DNA of 64,000 nucleotides, from NCBI RefSeq assembly GCF_000519325.1, contig NZ_KI912613.1, positions 5,216,239 through 5,280,238 of the forward strand, in the 5' to 3' direction. Both the position numbers and the translations under genes were made by a program. This DNA is from Patulibacter minatonensis DSM 18081. GTDB taxonomy: Bacteria > Actinomycetota > Thermoleophilia > Solirubrobacterales > Solirubrobacteraceae. Each line of letters begins with the position of its first letter. Position 1 is the first letter of the stretch. Shown one piece after another: positions 50,708 through 62,417 of the stretch. The notes beneath the pieces are model-generated. The model was not told where the DNA came from, ran no database searches, and was given only the letters and a program-made list of their open reading frames with translations.

Positions 50708-52147
50708 TCAGCCCGTGGCGTCGAGCGCGCGGACGAGGTCGGCGACGACGTCGCCCGGCGTCTCCAGCCCGGCGGAGAAGCGGATGTACCCGGGGCCGAC
50801 CTGCCCGTCGCCGAAGCGGTCGCGCCGCTCGGCCGTCGAGTGCATGCCGCCGAAGCTCGTGGCCTCTGCCACGAGCTCCAGCGTCGCGAGGAAGCGCTTG
50901 GCGCGGGCCATCGACCCGAGGTCGAACCCGACGACGCTGCTGAACCCGGGGTACCGGACGTCCTCGAGGTCCTCGCGGGCCGCGAGGGTGCCGTGGACGG
51001 CCACGGCCACGGCCTCCTGGCGTCGGAGGCGCACGTCGAGCGTCCCGAGCGAGCGGTGCGCCAGCCAGATCTCGAACGGTCCCGGGACGGCACCCGCGAG
51101 GGTCCGCCACCGCCGGAGCTGCTCCACGAGGTCCGCGTCCGTGCCCGACACGTGGCCGAGGATGAGGTCGCTGTGCCCCGTGAGGTGCTTGGAGTCCGAG
51201 GAGACCACGAGGTCCGCCCCGAGGTCGAGCGGCCGCTGCCGGAGCGGCGTCGCCAGCGTGTTGTCGACCACCACGCGGGCCCCGGCCTCCTGGCACGCCG
51301 CGATCGTCGCGCCGAGCTCCAGGACCTGGAGTCCCGGGTTCGCCGGCGTCTCGATCCAGACCAGGGCGGCGCCCTTCGCCGCGCGGCGGATCGCCTCGTC
51401 GGTCGTCGGCACCGTCCGGACCCCGACGCCGCGGGTGGCGAGGTGCTCGCGGGCGTACTGGAGCACGCCGGGATACCCGTCGTTCGGCGCGACGAGGAGG
51501 TCGCCGGGACCGAGGAGCGTCTGGAGGACGGCCGTCGCCGCAGCCATCCCGGATGCGAAGACGACCGACCGGCCCCCGTCGAGCGTGGCGAGCGCCTGCT
51601 CGTAGCGCTCGAACCCGGGGTTGCTCATCCGCCCGTACAGGTGCGGTGCGTCGCCGACGTCCCCGGCGGCGTGGTACGGGCCCGCGAAGACCGGGCCGCG
51701 GAGGAACGGCTCGCCCTGGACGGGGGCGGCGATCCCGGCGGTCACGACCTGCGTCGCGAGACCCAGGACGTCGCCCTGCGCCGGTGCGGGCTCCGGGTCC
51801 GCCTGCGGGCGGGCGTCGGGCTCCGCGCGCCGGGCCCGGGCGGGCGCGGGCCGGGCCTCGGCGTCGCGCCCCCCCGTGGACGAGGTCGGCGCCGCGCTCG
51901 CGGCCGACGACGGCCGAGGACGACCCGATGGCACGCGATCCGGGGCGGACGCCTCGTCGGGCGACCGCCGGGGAGCCGGCCGGTCGCCGTCCGGCGTCGC
52001 GGCGTTCCCGCCACCGCGCGCCGCGGCGATGCGCTCGCGCTGCTGGTCGAGCCGGGCCCGTGCGGCTGCGGCGAGCCCCTTGGGCAGGACCCCGGCCTCG
52101 CCCTTGACCCAGGCGTCGCCCGTCGGCTCGTCCTGCTCGTCGCTCAC
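50708..52147 (-). CDS. Cystathionine gamma-synthase/lyase-like PLP enzyme with ~125-residue N-terminal extension
   Basis: 479 residues. Residues 125-479 are a fold-type I Cys/Met-metabolism enzyme: YGRMSNPGFERYEQALATLDGG, SGMAAATAVLQTLL, and the PLP lysine in VSSDSKHLTGHSDLILGHVS (near residue 325). Such enzymes perform gamma- or beta-replacement/elimination on homoserine or cysteine derivatives. Residues 1-125 are unusual: a short basic helix (DAWVKGEAGVLPKGLAAAARARLDQQRERIAA), then a low-complexity Pro/Arg/Ala/Ser linker. The exact reaction cannot be told. The gene lies between radA and clpC, unrelated neighbours. An internal start near the PLP domain cannot be excluded. Confidence 0.8.
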   Translation of the reverse strand: MSDEQDEPTGDAWVKGEAGVLPKGLAAAARARLDQQRERIAAARGGGNAATPDGDRPAPRRSPDEASAPDRVPSGRPRPSSAASAAPTSSTGGRDAEARPAPARARRAEPDARPQADPEPAPAQGDVLGLATQVVTAGIAAPVQGEPFLRGPVFAGPYHAAGDVGDAPHLYGRMSNPGFERYEQALATLDGGRSVVFASGMAAATAVLQTLLGPGDLLVAPNDGYPGVLQYAREHLATRGVGVRTVPTTDEAIRRAAKGAALVWIETPANPGLQVLELGATIAACQEAGARVVVDNTLATPLRQRPLDLGADLVVSSDSKHLTGHSDLILGHVSGTDADLVEQLRRWRTLAGAVPGPFEIWLAHRSLGTLDVRLRRQEAVAVAVHGTLAAREDLEDVRYPGFSSVVGFDLGSMARAKRFLATLELVAEATSFGGMHSTAERRDRFGDGQVGPGYIRFSAGLETPGDVVADLVRALDATG

Positions 52148-52233
52148 GAGCGGCCCCCGGTGGGACGCACGTCGGCGCCGGACCGGCGCGGTCGCAGGGA
52201 TGGCTTGCGGATCACGCGCCGTAGCCTAACGAC

Positions 52234-52261
52234 CGAGGGCGGGGCCGAAGGCCCGCCCTCG
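52234..52261 (-). terminator. Hairpin terminator after clpC
   Basis: CGAGGGCGGGGCC pairs with GGCCCGCCCTCG (one extra G) around GAA, 29 bases past the clpC stop. Confidence 0.65.
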
Positions 52262-52290
52262 CGGTCGTCACACGGGTGTCCGGCGGGCGA

Positions 52291-54879
<2,589 letters not shown>

Positions 54880-54914
54880 CCCTGGGTCCTTCCGTGGCTC
54901 GAGAAGAATCCTAC

Positions 54915-54920
54915 CAGTGG
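54915..54920 (-). promoter_or_regulatory. Candidate -10 for clpC
   Basis: Minus-strand TAGGAT lies about 35 bases before ATG 54879, giving a leader of about 29 bases that includes the ribosome site. No clear -35 is seen. Position is approximate to within a few bases. Confidence 0.35.
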
Positions 54921-55113
54921 CCCAACCGGACCCCTCCAGGCTCCCTGTCTTCAACAGGTTCTACGGCACCTCGCGGCGGACGGATGCGCCAGGGCGTACG
55001 AAGACCGACCGGATGTCCAGGCCATCCGTACGACGCGCGTTGACGCGCCCGTCCGCCCGGACGCCCGTCCCGGCGCCGGACCCCGGGCATCGTGGCACGC
55101 CCGTCGTCCGCCG

Positions 55114-57660
55114 TCACGGCACGAGCGGCCGGCCCGGTGCCGGGTCGCGGCAGGACTCGAACCGGACGACCACCGACTTCGACGTCGGCGTGTTGCTGCC
55201 CTCCGCGACGCTGTCGAGCGGGATCAGCGAGTTCGTCTCGGGGTAGTACGCGGCGGCGCACCCGCGGGCCGTCGGGTAGCCCACGAGCTTGAAGCGCGGC
55301 GCCCGGCGCTCCACGCCGTCCCGCCAGACGGAGACGAGGTCGACGACCGCGCCGTCCTCGAACCCGAGCCGGTCCAGGTCCTCCGGCCGGACCAGCACGA
55401 CGCGGCGGCCGGCCTTGATCCCCCGGTAGCGGTCGTTCAGCCCGTAGACGGTCGTGTTGTACTGGTCGTGCGAGCGCAGGGTCTGCAGCAGCAGGTGCCC
55501 GTCGGGGACGACGATCGGGTCGAGGACGTTGACCGTGAGGCGCGCCTTCCCGGTCGCCGTCTCGAACCGCCGCTCGTCGCGCGGCGGGTGCGGCAGCTGG
55601 AACCCCTCGGGCCGCTGGGCGCGCGTCCCGTAGTCGTCGAACCCGGGGACGACCGCCTCGATCTGGCGGCGGATCAGGTCGTGGTCGTCGGCCATCGCCT
55701 CCCACGGGAGGTCCTCCGCGCGGCCGGTCGGCGTGCCGAGCCCGCGGTCGCCGTCGACGCCCGAGTCGTGGCCGTCCGGCATCGACGAGCTCCCGGACGG
55801 CGTGTGGTGGCCCTCGGCCTCGCCGCGCTGCGTCGGGGGACCGAACACGGCCCGCGCCAGCCCGCAGACGATCCGCGTCTCGCTGCGAAGCTCGCGCGAC
55901 GGCGGCTCGAGGTGCCCGTGCGAGGCGTGCACGACGCTCATCGAGTCCTCCGTCGTGACGAACTGCGCCGTGCCCCGTCGCGGGCCGTCGGGGACGACGT
56001 CGCGGTCGGTGCGCCCGAGGGTCGGGAGGATCAACGCCTCGCGACCGGTGACGAGGTGCGAGCGGTTGAGCTTCGTCGAGACCTGCACGGTGAGCCGTGC
56101 GCGCCGGAGCGCGGCCTCGGTGACCTCGGTGTCCGAGACGGCGGAGGCGAAGTTGCCGCCGAGGGCGAAGAAGACCTTCAGGCGCCCGTCGCGGAAGGCC
56201 CGGACGCTGTCGACGACGTCGAGGCCGTGCTCGCGCGGGGGCTCGAACCCGAGGGCCTCCTGCAGGCGGTCCAGGAACGCCTCGGGCGGCTGCTCCCAGA
56301 TGCCGACGGTGCGGTTGCCCTGCACGTTGCTGTGGCCGCGCACCGGGCAGAGGCCGGCGCCCGGGCGGCCGACGTTCCCGCGCAGCAGGAGGAAGTTCAC
56401 GACCTCCTGGATGATCGCCACCGACTGCCGGTGCTGGGTCAGCCCCATCGCCCAGCAGACGACGATCCTCTCCGCCGGGAGGACCAGCGCCATCGCCTCG
56501 TCGATCTCCGCGCGGGTGAGGCCGGTCTCGTGCTCGAGGTCCGCCCAGTCCAGGCCGCGGAGGTGGGCCTCGAGCTCGGCGAAGCCGTCGGTGTGGGTCG
56601 CGATGAACTCGTGGTCGAGCACCGGCGGACGGCCGGCGGCGCGTGCCTCGTCGTCGGCCTCGAGGAGCAGGCGCGAGAAGGCCTGGAAGAGCGCGCCGTC
56701 GCCGCCGAGGCGGAGCTGGACGAGGAGGTCCTGGAGGTGCGTGCCGCGGCCGGCGAGCTCGAGCGGGCGCTGCGGGTTGTCGAACCGCTGGAGCCCGGCC
56801 TCGGGGAGCGGGTTGACCGCCATGATCTTCGCGCCGGCCTCCTTCGCCTCCTCGAGCGAGATCAGCATCCGCGGGTGGTTCGTCCCCGGGTTCTGGCCGG
56901 CGACGATGATGAGGTCGGCCTCCGGCAGGTCGCTCATCGAGACGCTGCCCTTGCCGATCCCGATCGTGTCGCCGAGCGCCTTGCTCGTCGACTCGTGGCA
57001 CATGTTCGAGCAGTCGGGGAGGTTGTTCGTGCCGAACGCGCGAACGAACAGCTGGTACGCGAACGCGGCCTCGTTGCTGGCGCGGCCGGACGTGTAGAAC
57101 GTCGCCTCGTCCGGCGAGTCCAGGGCGCGGAGCTCCCGAGCGATCACGCCGAACGCCTCGTCCCAGCCGATCGGCACGTAGTGGGTCGCGTCCGGCGCGA
57201 GGTACATCGGCTCGGTCAGCCGGCCCTGCTGCTCGAGCCAGTGCCCCGTGCGGCCGCGCAGGTCCTCGACGCTGTGCCGGGCGAAGAGCTCGCGGGAGGC
57301 CCGCATCCTGGTGGCCTCGTTGGCGACGGCCTTCGCGCCGCTCTCGCAGAACTCGATCGGGCCGGCGCCTCCCTCGGGCTCCGGCCACGCGCAGCTCGGG
57401 CACTGGAAGCCCTTCGGCTGGTTGATGCGCAGCAGCGTCGCGGCGGAGCGCGTCACGCCCAGGTGGCGCATGCCCTGCTTCGCGATCGACCACGTCGCGC
57501 CCATGCCGACGGCGTGGTCCTTCGGCGGTCCCACCCGAAGCCCGGCGTCGTCCTGCGCGACGTCGTGGTCGCGGTCGGTCCGGCCGCGCCGCGGCAGCTG
57601 CGGGAGCTTCCGGCCGGGGCGACCACGGAAGACGGGGGTGCCGGTCCGACGCGTGCTCAC
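55114..57660 (-). CDS. FdhF/YdeP-family molybdopterin oxidoreductase
   Basis: 848 residues. The FdhF/YdeP core is visible: CPSCAWPEPEGG and FCESGAKAVANEATR (N-terminal Cys residues), then TFYTSGRASNEAAFAYQLFVRAFGTNNLPDCSNMCHESTSKALG, VAGQNPGTNHPRML and RGNVGRPGAGLCPVRGHSNVQGNRT. A C-terminal molydop-binding domain follows. Members are formate-dehydrogenase-alpha-like oxidoreductases of largely unknown substrate, several linked to acid stress. No fdhD, fdhE or electron-transfer subunits are in the window. A 50-residue low-complexity insert rich in Ser/Gly/Asp lies near residue 640. TACCTT is 7 bases before GTG 57660. Confidence 0.85.
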   Translation of the reverse strand: MSTRRTGTPVFRGRPGRKLPQLPRRGRTDRDHDVAQDDAGLRVGPPKDHAVGMGATWSIAKQGMRHLGVTRSAATLLRINQPKGFQCPSCAWPEPEGGAGPIEFCESGAKAVANEATRMRASRELFARHSVEDLRGRTGHWLEQQGRLTEPMYLAPDATHYVPIGWDEAFGVIARELRALDSPDEATFYTSGRASNEAAFAYQLFVRAFGTNNLPDCSNMCHESTSKALGDTIGIGKGSVSMSDLPEADLIIVAGQNPGTNHPRMLISLEEAKEAGAKIMAVNPLPEAGLQRFDNPQRPLELAGRGTHLQDLLVQLRLGGDGALFQAFSRLLLEADDEARAAGRPPVLDHEFIATHTDGFAELEAHLRGLDWADLEHETGLTRAEIDEAMALVLPAERIVVCWAMGLTQHRQSVAIIQEVVNFLLLRGNVGRPGAGLCPVRGHSNVQGNRTVGIWEQPPEAFLDRLQEALGFEPPREHGLDVVDSVRAFRDGRLKVFFALGGNFASAVSDTEVTEAALRRARLTVQVSTKLNRSHLVTGREALILPTLGRTDRDVVPDGPRRGTAQFVTTEDSMSVVHASHGHLEPPSRELRSETRIVCGLARAVFGPPTQRGEAEGHHTPSGSSSMPDGHDSGVDGDRGLGTPTGRAEDLPWEAMADDHDLIRRQIEAVVPGFDDYGTRAQRPEGFQLPHPPRDERRFETATGKARLTVNVLDPIVVPDGHLLLQTLRSHDQYNTTVYGLNDRYRGIKAGRRVVLVRPEDLDRLGFEDGAVVDLVSVWRDGVERRAPRFKLVGYPTARGCAAAYYPETNSLIPLDSVAEGSNTPTSKSVVVRFESCRDPAPGRPLVP

Positions 57661-57667
57661 GCGACCG

Positions 57668-57673
57668 AAGGTA
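57668..57673 (-). promoter_or_regulatory. -10 hexamer for the molybdopterin oxidoreductase gene
   Basis: Minus-strand TACCTT lies 7 bases before GTG 57660. Confidence 0.4.
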
Positions 57674-57745
57674 CCCCCTGGTGCGCGGGATCAACCGCCG
57701 GTCGACCGGGCGTACGCCGTGTTGGCGCCGCCCCGCTCGGCCGGG

Positions 57746-59257
57746 TCAGTCGCGCATCGTCGGGAAGAGGACGACCTCGCGGATCGTGCTGCGTCCCGTC
57801 ATGCAGATGACCAGGCGGTCGATGCCCAGGCCGAGGCCGCCGGTCGGCGGCATGCCCTGTTCGAGCGCCTCGACGTAGGACTCGTCGTACTGCTGGGCCT
57901 CGTCGTCGCCCTGGAGCTCGAGGCGCGCCTGCTCCTCGAAGCGCCGGCGCTGCTCGTCCGGGTCGTTCAGCTCGGAGAACGCGTTGGCGATCTCCATGCC
58001 GAGCGCGAAGGCCTCGAAGCGCTCTACGAGGCCGGTGTCCTCGCCCGTCGCGGTGCGCTTGCGCTTCGCGAACGGCGAGAGCTCGACGGGATAGTCGAAC
58101 AGCATCGTGGGCTGCTGCAGCTTCGGCTCGACGTCCTTGGACAGCAGGTCGTCGACGAGCTGCGGCCACGTGCGGTCGTCGGGGTGCACGTCGGTGCGGT
58201 CCGACGCGCGGATGACGGCGGCGAGCTCCTCGGCGCTGCGGTGCGCGAGGACGTCGATCCCGGTCTCCTCCTCGATCGCGCCCGCCAGCGTCTTGCGCGC
58301 CCACGGCTCGGTCCAGCGGATGGGGCTGGGGGGGACCATGTCCTCGATGGCGCGGGCGACGTGCTGCACGCAGGCCTCGAGGCGGTCCGCGGCGTCCTCG
58401 ACGTCCGCGTAGGCCTCGTACCACTCGAGCATCGTGAACTCGGGGTTGTGCTTGTGGGAGATGCCCTCGTTGCGGAAGTTCTTGCCGAGCTCGTAGACGC
58501 GCTCGAGGCCGCCGACGATCAGCCGCTTGAGGTACAGCTCGGTCGCGATCCGCAGGTAGAGGTCGCGGCCCAGCGCGTTGTGGTGCGTCGTGAACGGCCG
58601 GGCCAGGGCACCGCCGTAGAGCGGTTGCAGCACCGGGGTCTCGACCTCGAGGAAGCCCTCGCCGTCGAGGAAGCGGCGGATCTCCGACACGATCCTCGAG
58701 CGGGTGACGAAGGCCCTGCGGGTGTCCTCGTTGCCGATCAGGTCGAGCTCGCGGCGGCGCTGGCGGACCTCCTGGTCCTGCAGGCCGTGGTGCTTGTCGG
58801 GCGGCGGCCGAAGGGACTTCGCCAGGACGGTGACCGCCTCGACGCGGAGCGTGAGCTCGCCGCGCCGCGACATGAACGCGGTGCCGTCGATGCCCAGGAG
58901 GTCGCCGAGGTCGACGTCGTCGAGGAGCCGCGACATGACCTCGGGGCCCAGGACGTCGAGCTTCGCCTGCAGCTGGATCCGGCCCGAGCGGTCGTCGAGG
59001 TCCAGGAAGGCCATCTTCCCCTGGCCGCGGCGGGCGCGGAGACGTCCCGCGATGCGGTGACGGTCCTCGGTCTCCGCACCGTCCTCGAGGCCGGCGTGGC
59101 GCTCGCGGACGCCGGCGATCGGCTCGACGTCGTCGAAGTCGTGCGGGAACGGGTCGACACCCGCGGCGCGCAGGCGGTCGAGCTTCGCGCGGCGGACGGC
59201 GAGGAGGTCGGTGCCGTCCTCCGCCGCCGTCGCGGCGTCGGGCGTGGTGTCGGTCAT
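57746..59257 (-). CDS. lysS: Lysyl-tRNA synthetase (class II)
   Basis: 503 residues. The N-terminal OB-fold domain is [28 protein letters not shown]. Class II motif 1 is near [14 protein letters not shown], motif 2 [25 protein letters not shown], and motif 3 [15 protein letters not shown]. It charges tRNA-Lys. The ATG lies 37 bases beyond the greA stop on the same strand, and a greA-lysS unit is likely since no terminator is visible between them. clpC-lysS proximity is also seen in mycobacteria, but here a molybdopterin oxidoreductase gene separates them. Confidence 0.95.
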   Translation of the reverse strand: MTDTTPDAATAAEDGTDLLAVRRAKLDRLRAAGVDPFPHDFDDVEPIAGVRERHAGLEDGAETEDRHRIAGRLRARRGQGKMAFLDLDDRSGRIQLQAKLDVLGPEVMSRLLDDVDLGDLLGIDGTAFMSRRGELTLRVEAVTVLAKSLRPPPDKHHGLQDQEVRQRRRELDLIGNEDTRRAFVTRSRIVSEIRRFLDGEGFLEVETPVLQPLYGGALARPFTTHHNALGRDLYLRIATELYLKRLIVGGLERVYELGKNFRNEGISHKHNPEFTMLEWYEAYADVEDAADRLEACVQHVARAIEDMVPPSPIRWTEPWARKTLAGAIEEETGIDVLAHRSAEELAAVIRASDRTDVHPDDRTWPQLVDDLLSKDVEPKLQQPTMLFDYPVELSPFAKRKRTATGEDTGLVERFEAFALGMEIANAFSELNDPDEQRRRFEEQARLELQGDDEAQQYDESYVEALEQGMPPTGGLGLGIDRLVICMTGRSTIREVVLFPTMRD

Positions 59258-59294
59258 GCGGCCGGGAGGGGCGGCGGGGGCGCGGCGATCTCGC

Positions 59295-59768
59295 TCAGCG
59301 CGAGATGCCGACGACCTCGAGGGTGCGCGTCTTGCCGTTGGGCAGCGCGACCTTGACGGTGGCGCCCTTGGGCTGGCCGAGCAGCGCCTTGCCGACGGGC
59401 GACTCGTTGGAGAGCTTGTTCTCCGCGGGATCGGCCTCGGCAGAGCCGACGATCGCGTACTCCTTGGTCTTGCCCTTCTCGTCCTTCACCGACACGCGGG
59501 TGCCGATCTGGACGGCGTCCGTCGTCAGCGACGACTCGTCGATGACGGACGCGGAGCGGAGCTGCTCCTCGATCTCGAGGATGCGGCCCTCGATCATGCC
59601 CTGCTCGGTCTTCGCGTCGTCGTACTCGGAGTTCTCGGAGATGTCGCCGAACTCGCGAGCCTCCTTGATGCGCTCCGCGACCTCGCGACGCTTGACGGTC
59701 GAGAGGTGGTCCAGCTCCTTCTTGAGCTTGTCGAGACCCTCGTGGGTGAGGATGACGTCCTTGGGCAA
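59295..59768 (-). CDS. greA: Transcription elongation factor GreA
   Basis: 157 residues from TTG 59768. The N-terminal coiled coil carries the acidic tip motif [16 protein letters not shown] that reaches the RNA polymerase active site. The C-terminal FKBP-like domain ends GNTRTLEV-type (here [13 protein letters not shown]). GreA rescues backtracked polymerase by stimulating transcript cleavage. No ATG or GTG fits the family length; TTG 59768 does, with AAAGG eight bases upstream. It has a promoter-like TATACT about 90 bases upstream. The gene precedes lysS by 37 bases. Confidence 0.92.
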   Translation of the reverse strand: MPKDVILTHEGLDKLKKELDHLSTVKRREVAERIKEAREFGDISENSEYDDAKTEQGMIEGRILEIEEQLRSASVIDESSLTTDAVQIGTRVSVKDEKGKTKEYAIVGSAEADPAENKLSNESPVGKALLGQPKGATVKVALPNGKTRTLEVVGISR

Positions 59769-59859
59769 CGTGGGGACCTTTCGCCTTCGTCGCCCGTGCA
59801 GGGCGTCGGCGGGAGTGTTTCTGGCGTCGATCCGCGACCGGCCGCCTATCGAGCGCGGC

Positions 59860-59865
59860 AGTATA
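59860..59865 (-). promoter_or_regulatory. -10 hexamer for greA (leadered)
   Basis: Minus-strand TATACT would start a transcript about 85 bases before the TTG of greA. The -35 is weak. The remainder of the 296-base gap to dusB (59769-60064) shows nothing else recognisable. Confidence 0.5.
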
Positions 59866-60064
59866 ACGGCGTCCCGCGACAATGCGACCGCGGCCGGGGA
59901 GTCGCCGTCGATCGTCCGTCCGGCGCCGGGACGATCCGGGGCCCCGACGGGCGATGCGGGTCCGGCGTGCGGGGCCGCGACCGGCACCCCGGAGGGCCGC
60001 CCGCGACGCGCCGGACCGGATCCCCGACGCCCGGCGGTGCGACCGTGGGGGACGACCGGGCCGG

Positions 60065-61117
60065 TCAGGCCGCGACCGGGGCGTCGGCGACGGCGGTGCG
60101 CACCAGCGCCCGGGCCGCCTCGATGTCCTCGGAGCTCTGCAGCGCCGCCTGCAGGACCTTGTCGGGGAGGACCCGCGCGCCGTCACCGGACGTCGCCGAC
60201 GCGGCCTCCGCCAGGCGCTCGACGTACCAGGGGTAGTGCTTGCGCAGGTAGCGCCCCGCGCGCTCGGTGCCGAGGTGCTCGATCGTGCGGTCGAGCACCC
60301 ACTCGAACTCCGCCAGGACCTCGTCCGCCGTCGGCGGGACGTCGTCGCGCAGCCCGAGCAGCGACGAGAACAGCCACGGGTTGCCCAGGGCGCCGCGGGC
60401 GAGCATCACCGCGGCCGGCCCGACCTGCTCGTAGGCCGCGAGGGTGCCCGCGTCGTCGTGCAGGCCGCCGGAGAGGACGACCGGGACGGGCAGCTCCTGC
60501 ACGAGCCGGGCGGCGAGCTCGTAGTCCGGGGTGCCCTTGTGGTGGACCTGGGCGGAGCGCGGGTGGAAGCCGATCGCGGCGACCCCGGCCTCGTCGACGA
60601 GGCGGGACGCGAGCGCGTAGCCGTCGGCCTCGCCGTCTTTCTTCGTCGCGGAGCGGAGCTTCACCGTGACCGGCAGCCCGGAGCCCTCGGCGGCGGCGCG
60701 CGCGACGGCGACGGCGGTGTCCGGATCCTTCAGCATCGCCGCGCCGGCGCCGGTCTTGACGACCTTCGGCACGGGACAGCCCATGTTCAGGTCGATGACG
60801 TCGACCGCGACGTGCTCGGCGACGTAGGCCGCGGCGGAGCGCATGACCTCGGGGTCCTGCCCGAACAGCTGGATGGCGACGGGGCCGCCGGCGCGCTCGG
60901 CGGACTCGAACCGCAGGAGGTCGCGGAGCGTCTTCTCGTTGCGGTGGTGGATCGCGAACGAGGAGACCATCTCCGACACCGCGTAGCCCGCGCCGTAGCG
61001 CTTGGCCTGCAGGCGGACGACCCAGTTGCCGATGCCGGCCAGCGGCGCGAGCGTGACCCGGTTGGGCACGGTGAGACCGCCGAGGGTCCAGGAGTCGGTG
61101 AGCGGCGCGGCTGCCAT
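60065..61117 (-). CDS. dusB: tRNA-dihydrouridine synthase
   Basis: 350 residues. The FMN TIM barrel begins VTLAPLAGIGNWVVRLQAKRYGAGYAVSEMVS. The Dus active site is VIDLNMGCPVPKVVKTGAGAAML with the catalytic Cys of MGCPVPK (near residue 105). KLRSATKKDG and VVLSGGLHDDAGT follow. A helical C-terminal tRNA-binding domain closes the protein. It reduces uridine to dihydrouridine in tRNA. Which U is modified cannot be told; the MGCPVPKV form is DusB-like. A TACCCT lies 9 bases before the ATG, with GGAG in between. Confidence 0.9.
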   Translation of the reverse strand: MAAAPLTDSWTLGGLTVPNRVTLAPLAGIGNWVVRLQAKRYGAGYAVSEMVSSFAIHHRNEKTLRDLLRFESAERAGGPVAIQLFGQDPEVMRSAAAYVAEHVAVDVIDLNMGCPVPKVVKTGAGAAMLKDPDTAVAVARAAAEGSGLPVTVKLRSATKKDGEADGYALASRLVDEAGVAAIGFHPRSAQVHHKGTPDYELAARLVQELPVPVVLSGGLHDDAGTLAAYEQVGPAAVMLARGALGNPWLFSSLLGLRDDVPPTADEVLAEFEWVLDRTIEHLGTERAGRYLRKHYPWYVERLAEAASATSGDGARVLPDKVLQAALQSSEDIEAARALVRTAVADAPVAA

Positions 61118-61154
61118 GGACGCTCCAGGGTACCGCGGCCCGCCCCGCTCCTCC

Positions 61155-61571
61155 TCAGCGCTCGTCGGGGTCCTGCGGGGTGGGGAACTTCTGGTCGATG
61201 AGCTCGATGCGGTAGCCGTCGGGGTCCTGGACGAAGGCGATCAGCGGGAGGTCCTCGCGTCCGCCGGGGTGGAACGCGGGCTTCTCGGGCTCGACGCCCA
61301 GCTGGGCCTTCAGGTTGGCCAGCAGCTGCTCGAGGTCGTCGACGACCAGGGCGATGTGGTTGTAGCCGTCGCCGAGGTCGTAGGGCTCCTCGCGCCCGTC
61401 GTTGACGGTGAGCTCGAGCTTGTCGCCGTCGCCCGGCAGCCCGAGGTACACGTTGTAGGCGGTGTCGAAGTTCAGCCGACCGCGATGCTCGAAGCCGAGC
61501 GCCTCGTAGAACCGCACGGAGGCGGCGATGTCGCGGACGCGGACGCAGGTGTGGACGAGGTGGGAGGCCAT
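61155..61571 (-). CDS. VOC-family protein, glyoxalase I-like
   Basis: 138 residues with two beta-alpha-beta-beta-beta units. LVHTCVRVRDIAASVRFYEALGFEHRGRL begins the first, and YNHIALVVDDLEQLLANL followed by AFVQDPDGYRIELID the second. The His/Glu metal ligands of lactoylglutathione lyase are at matching places: His4 (HLVHT), Glu near residue 53 (KLELTVN), His near 73 (YNHIALVV) and Glu near 125 (YRIELID). It probably detoxifies methylglyoxal-type adducts. Actinobacteria use mycothiol rather than glutathione, so the thiol is uncertain. TAGCGT lies 6 bases before ATG 61571. Confidence 0.85.
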   Translation of the reverse strand: MASHLVHTCVRVRDIAASVRFYEALGFEHRGRLNFDTAYNVYLGLPGDGDKLELTVNDGREEPYDLGDGYNHIALVVDDLEQLLANLKAQLGVEPEKPAFHPGGREDLPLIAFVQDPDGYRIELIDQKFPTPQDPDER

Positions 61572-61577
61572 GGCCCC

Positions 61578-61583
61578 ACGCTA
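61578..61583 (-). promoter_or_regulatory. -10 hexamer for the VOC gene
   Basis: Minus-strand TAGCGT lies 6 bases before ATG 61571. Confidence 0.45.
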
Positions 61584-61618
61584 TCGGGGTCCGGCGCCGG
61601 CCCCGGTCGCGACGGTGG

Positions 61619-62383
61619 TCACGAGTTGCGCTCGTGGAGCAGCCGGAGACCGGTCAGCGTCAGCAGGTCGTCGACCTCGTCGATCGTCCGGCAGTGCGGG
61701 ACGATGCTGCGCGCCAGCCCACCCGTCGCGATCAGGTCGATGTCGCGTCCGAGCTCGTCCATCAGGCGCTCGCAGATCGCGTCGACGCCGCCGGCGAACC
61801 CGTAGATGACGCCGGAGCGGATGCCCTCGACGGTGCTCTTGCCGATCAGCTGGCGCGGGGCGATCAGGTCGATGCGGGGCAGCGCGGCGGCGCGCGCGGT
61901 GAGGGCCTCGAGCGAGATCTCGACGCCGGGGCTGATGATGCCGCCGAGGTACTCGCCGTCCGCCGAGACCGGGTCGTAGGTGATCGCGGTGCCGAAGTCG
62001 ACGACCACGCAGGCGCCCTGGAAGCGCTCGTAGGCCGCGACGGCGTTGACGAGGCGGTCGGCCCCGATCTCCCGCGGGTTGTCGTAGCGGAGCGCCATCC
62101 CGGTCTTGATCCCCTGCCGGACCACGACCATCTCGTGGTCGAGGTAGCGGTCCGACATGCCACGCCACTCGTCCGCGAGCTGCGGCACGGTCGACGAGAC
62201 GATCGACGCGGAGATGTCCGAGGTGTGGATCCCGCGGAGCTCCAGGAGGTTGCTGAGCTTGGCGCCGAGCTCGTCCGCGGTCGACTGCCTGACGGTCGCG
62301 AAGCGCCAGTGCTCCACCAGCTCGGTGCCGCGGAAGGCCCCGAAGTGGGTCTGGGTGTTGCCGACGTCGACGACGAGGAGCAT
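61619..62383 (-). CDS. coaX: Type III pantothenate kinase
   Basis: 254 residues. The ASKHA-fold start MLLVVDVGNTQTHFGAF is followed by the pantothenate-site GADRLVNAVAAYERF, the second phosphate loop VVDFGTAITYDPVSADGEYLGGIISPGVEISLEAL, and IATGGLARSIVP. It phosphorylates pantothenate, the first step of CoA synthesis, and needs K+/NH4+ in this class. In M. tuberculosis a coaX homologue lies near clpC-lysS, as here. ATG 62383 is favoured over 62398: GATACT lies 7 bases before it. Confidence 0.93.
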   Translation of the reverse strand: MLLVVDVGNTQTHFGAFRGTELVEHWRFATVRQSTADELGAKLSNLLELRGIHTSDISASIVSSTVPQLADEWRGMSDRYLDHEMVVVRQGIKTGMALRYDNPREIGADRLVNAVAAYERFQGACVVVDFGTAITYDPVSADGEYLGGIISPGVEISLEALTARAAALPRIDLIAPRQLIGKSTVEGIRSGVIYGFAGGVDAICERLMDELGRDIDLIATGGLARSIVPHCRTIDEVDDLLTLTGLRLLHERNS

Positions 62384-62390
62384 CTCGTGG

Positions 62391-62396
62391 AGTATC
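62391..62396 (-). promoter_or_regulatory. -10 hexamer for coaX
   Basis: Minus-strand GATACT lies 7 bases before ATG 62383, inside a 34-base divergent gap shared with the GST-like gene. Confidence 0.45.
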
Positions 62397-62405
62397 ACCC
62401 GCCCC

Positions 62406-62411
62406 TATGCT
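62406..62411 (+). promoter_or_regulatory. -10 hexamer for the GST-like gene
   Basis: TATGCT lies 6 bases before ATG 62418. Ten bases separate it from the opposing coaX hexamer. Confidence 0.45.
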
Positions 62412-62417
62412 CGGCGC

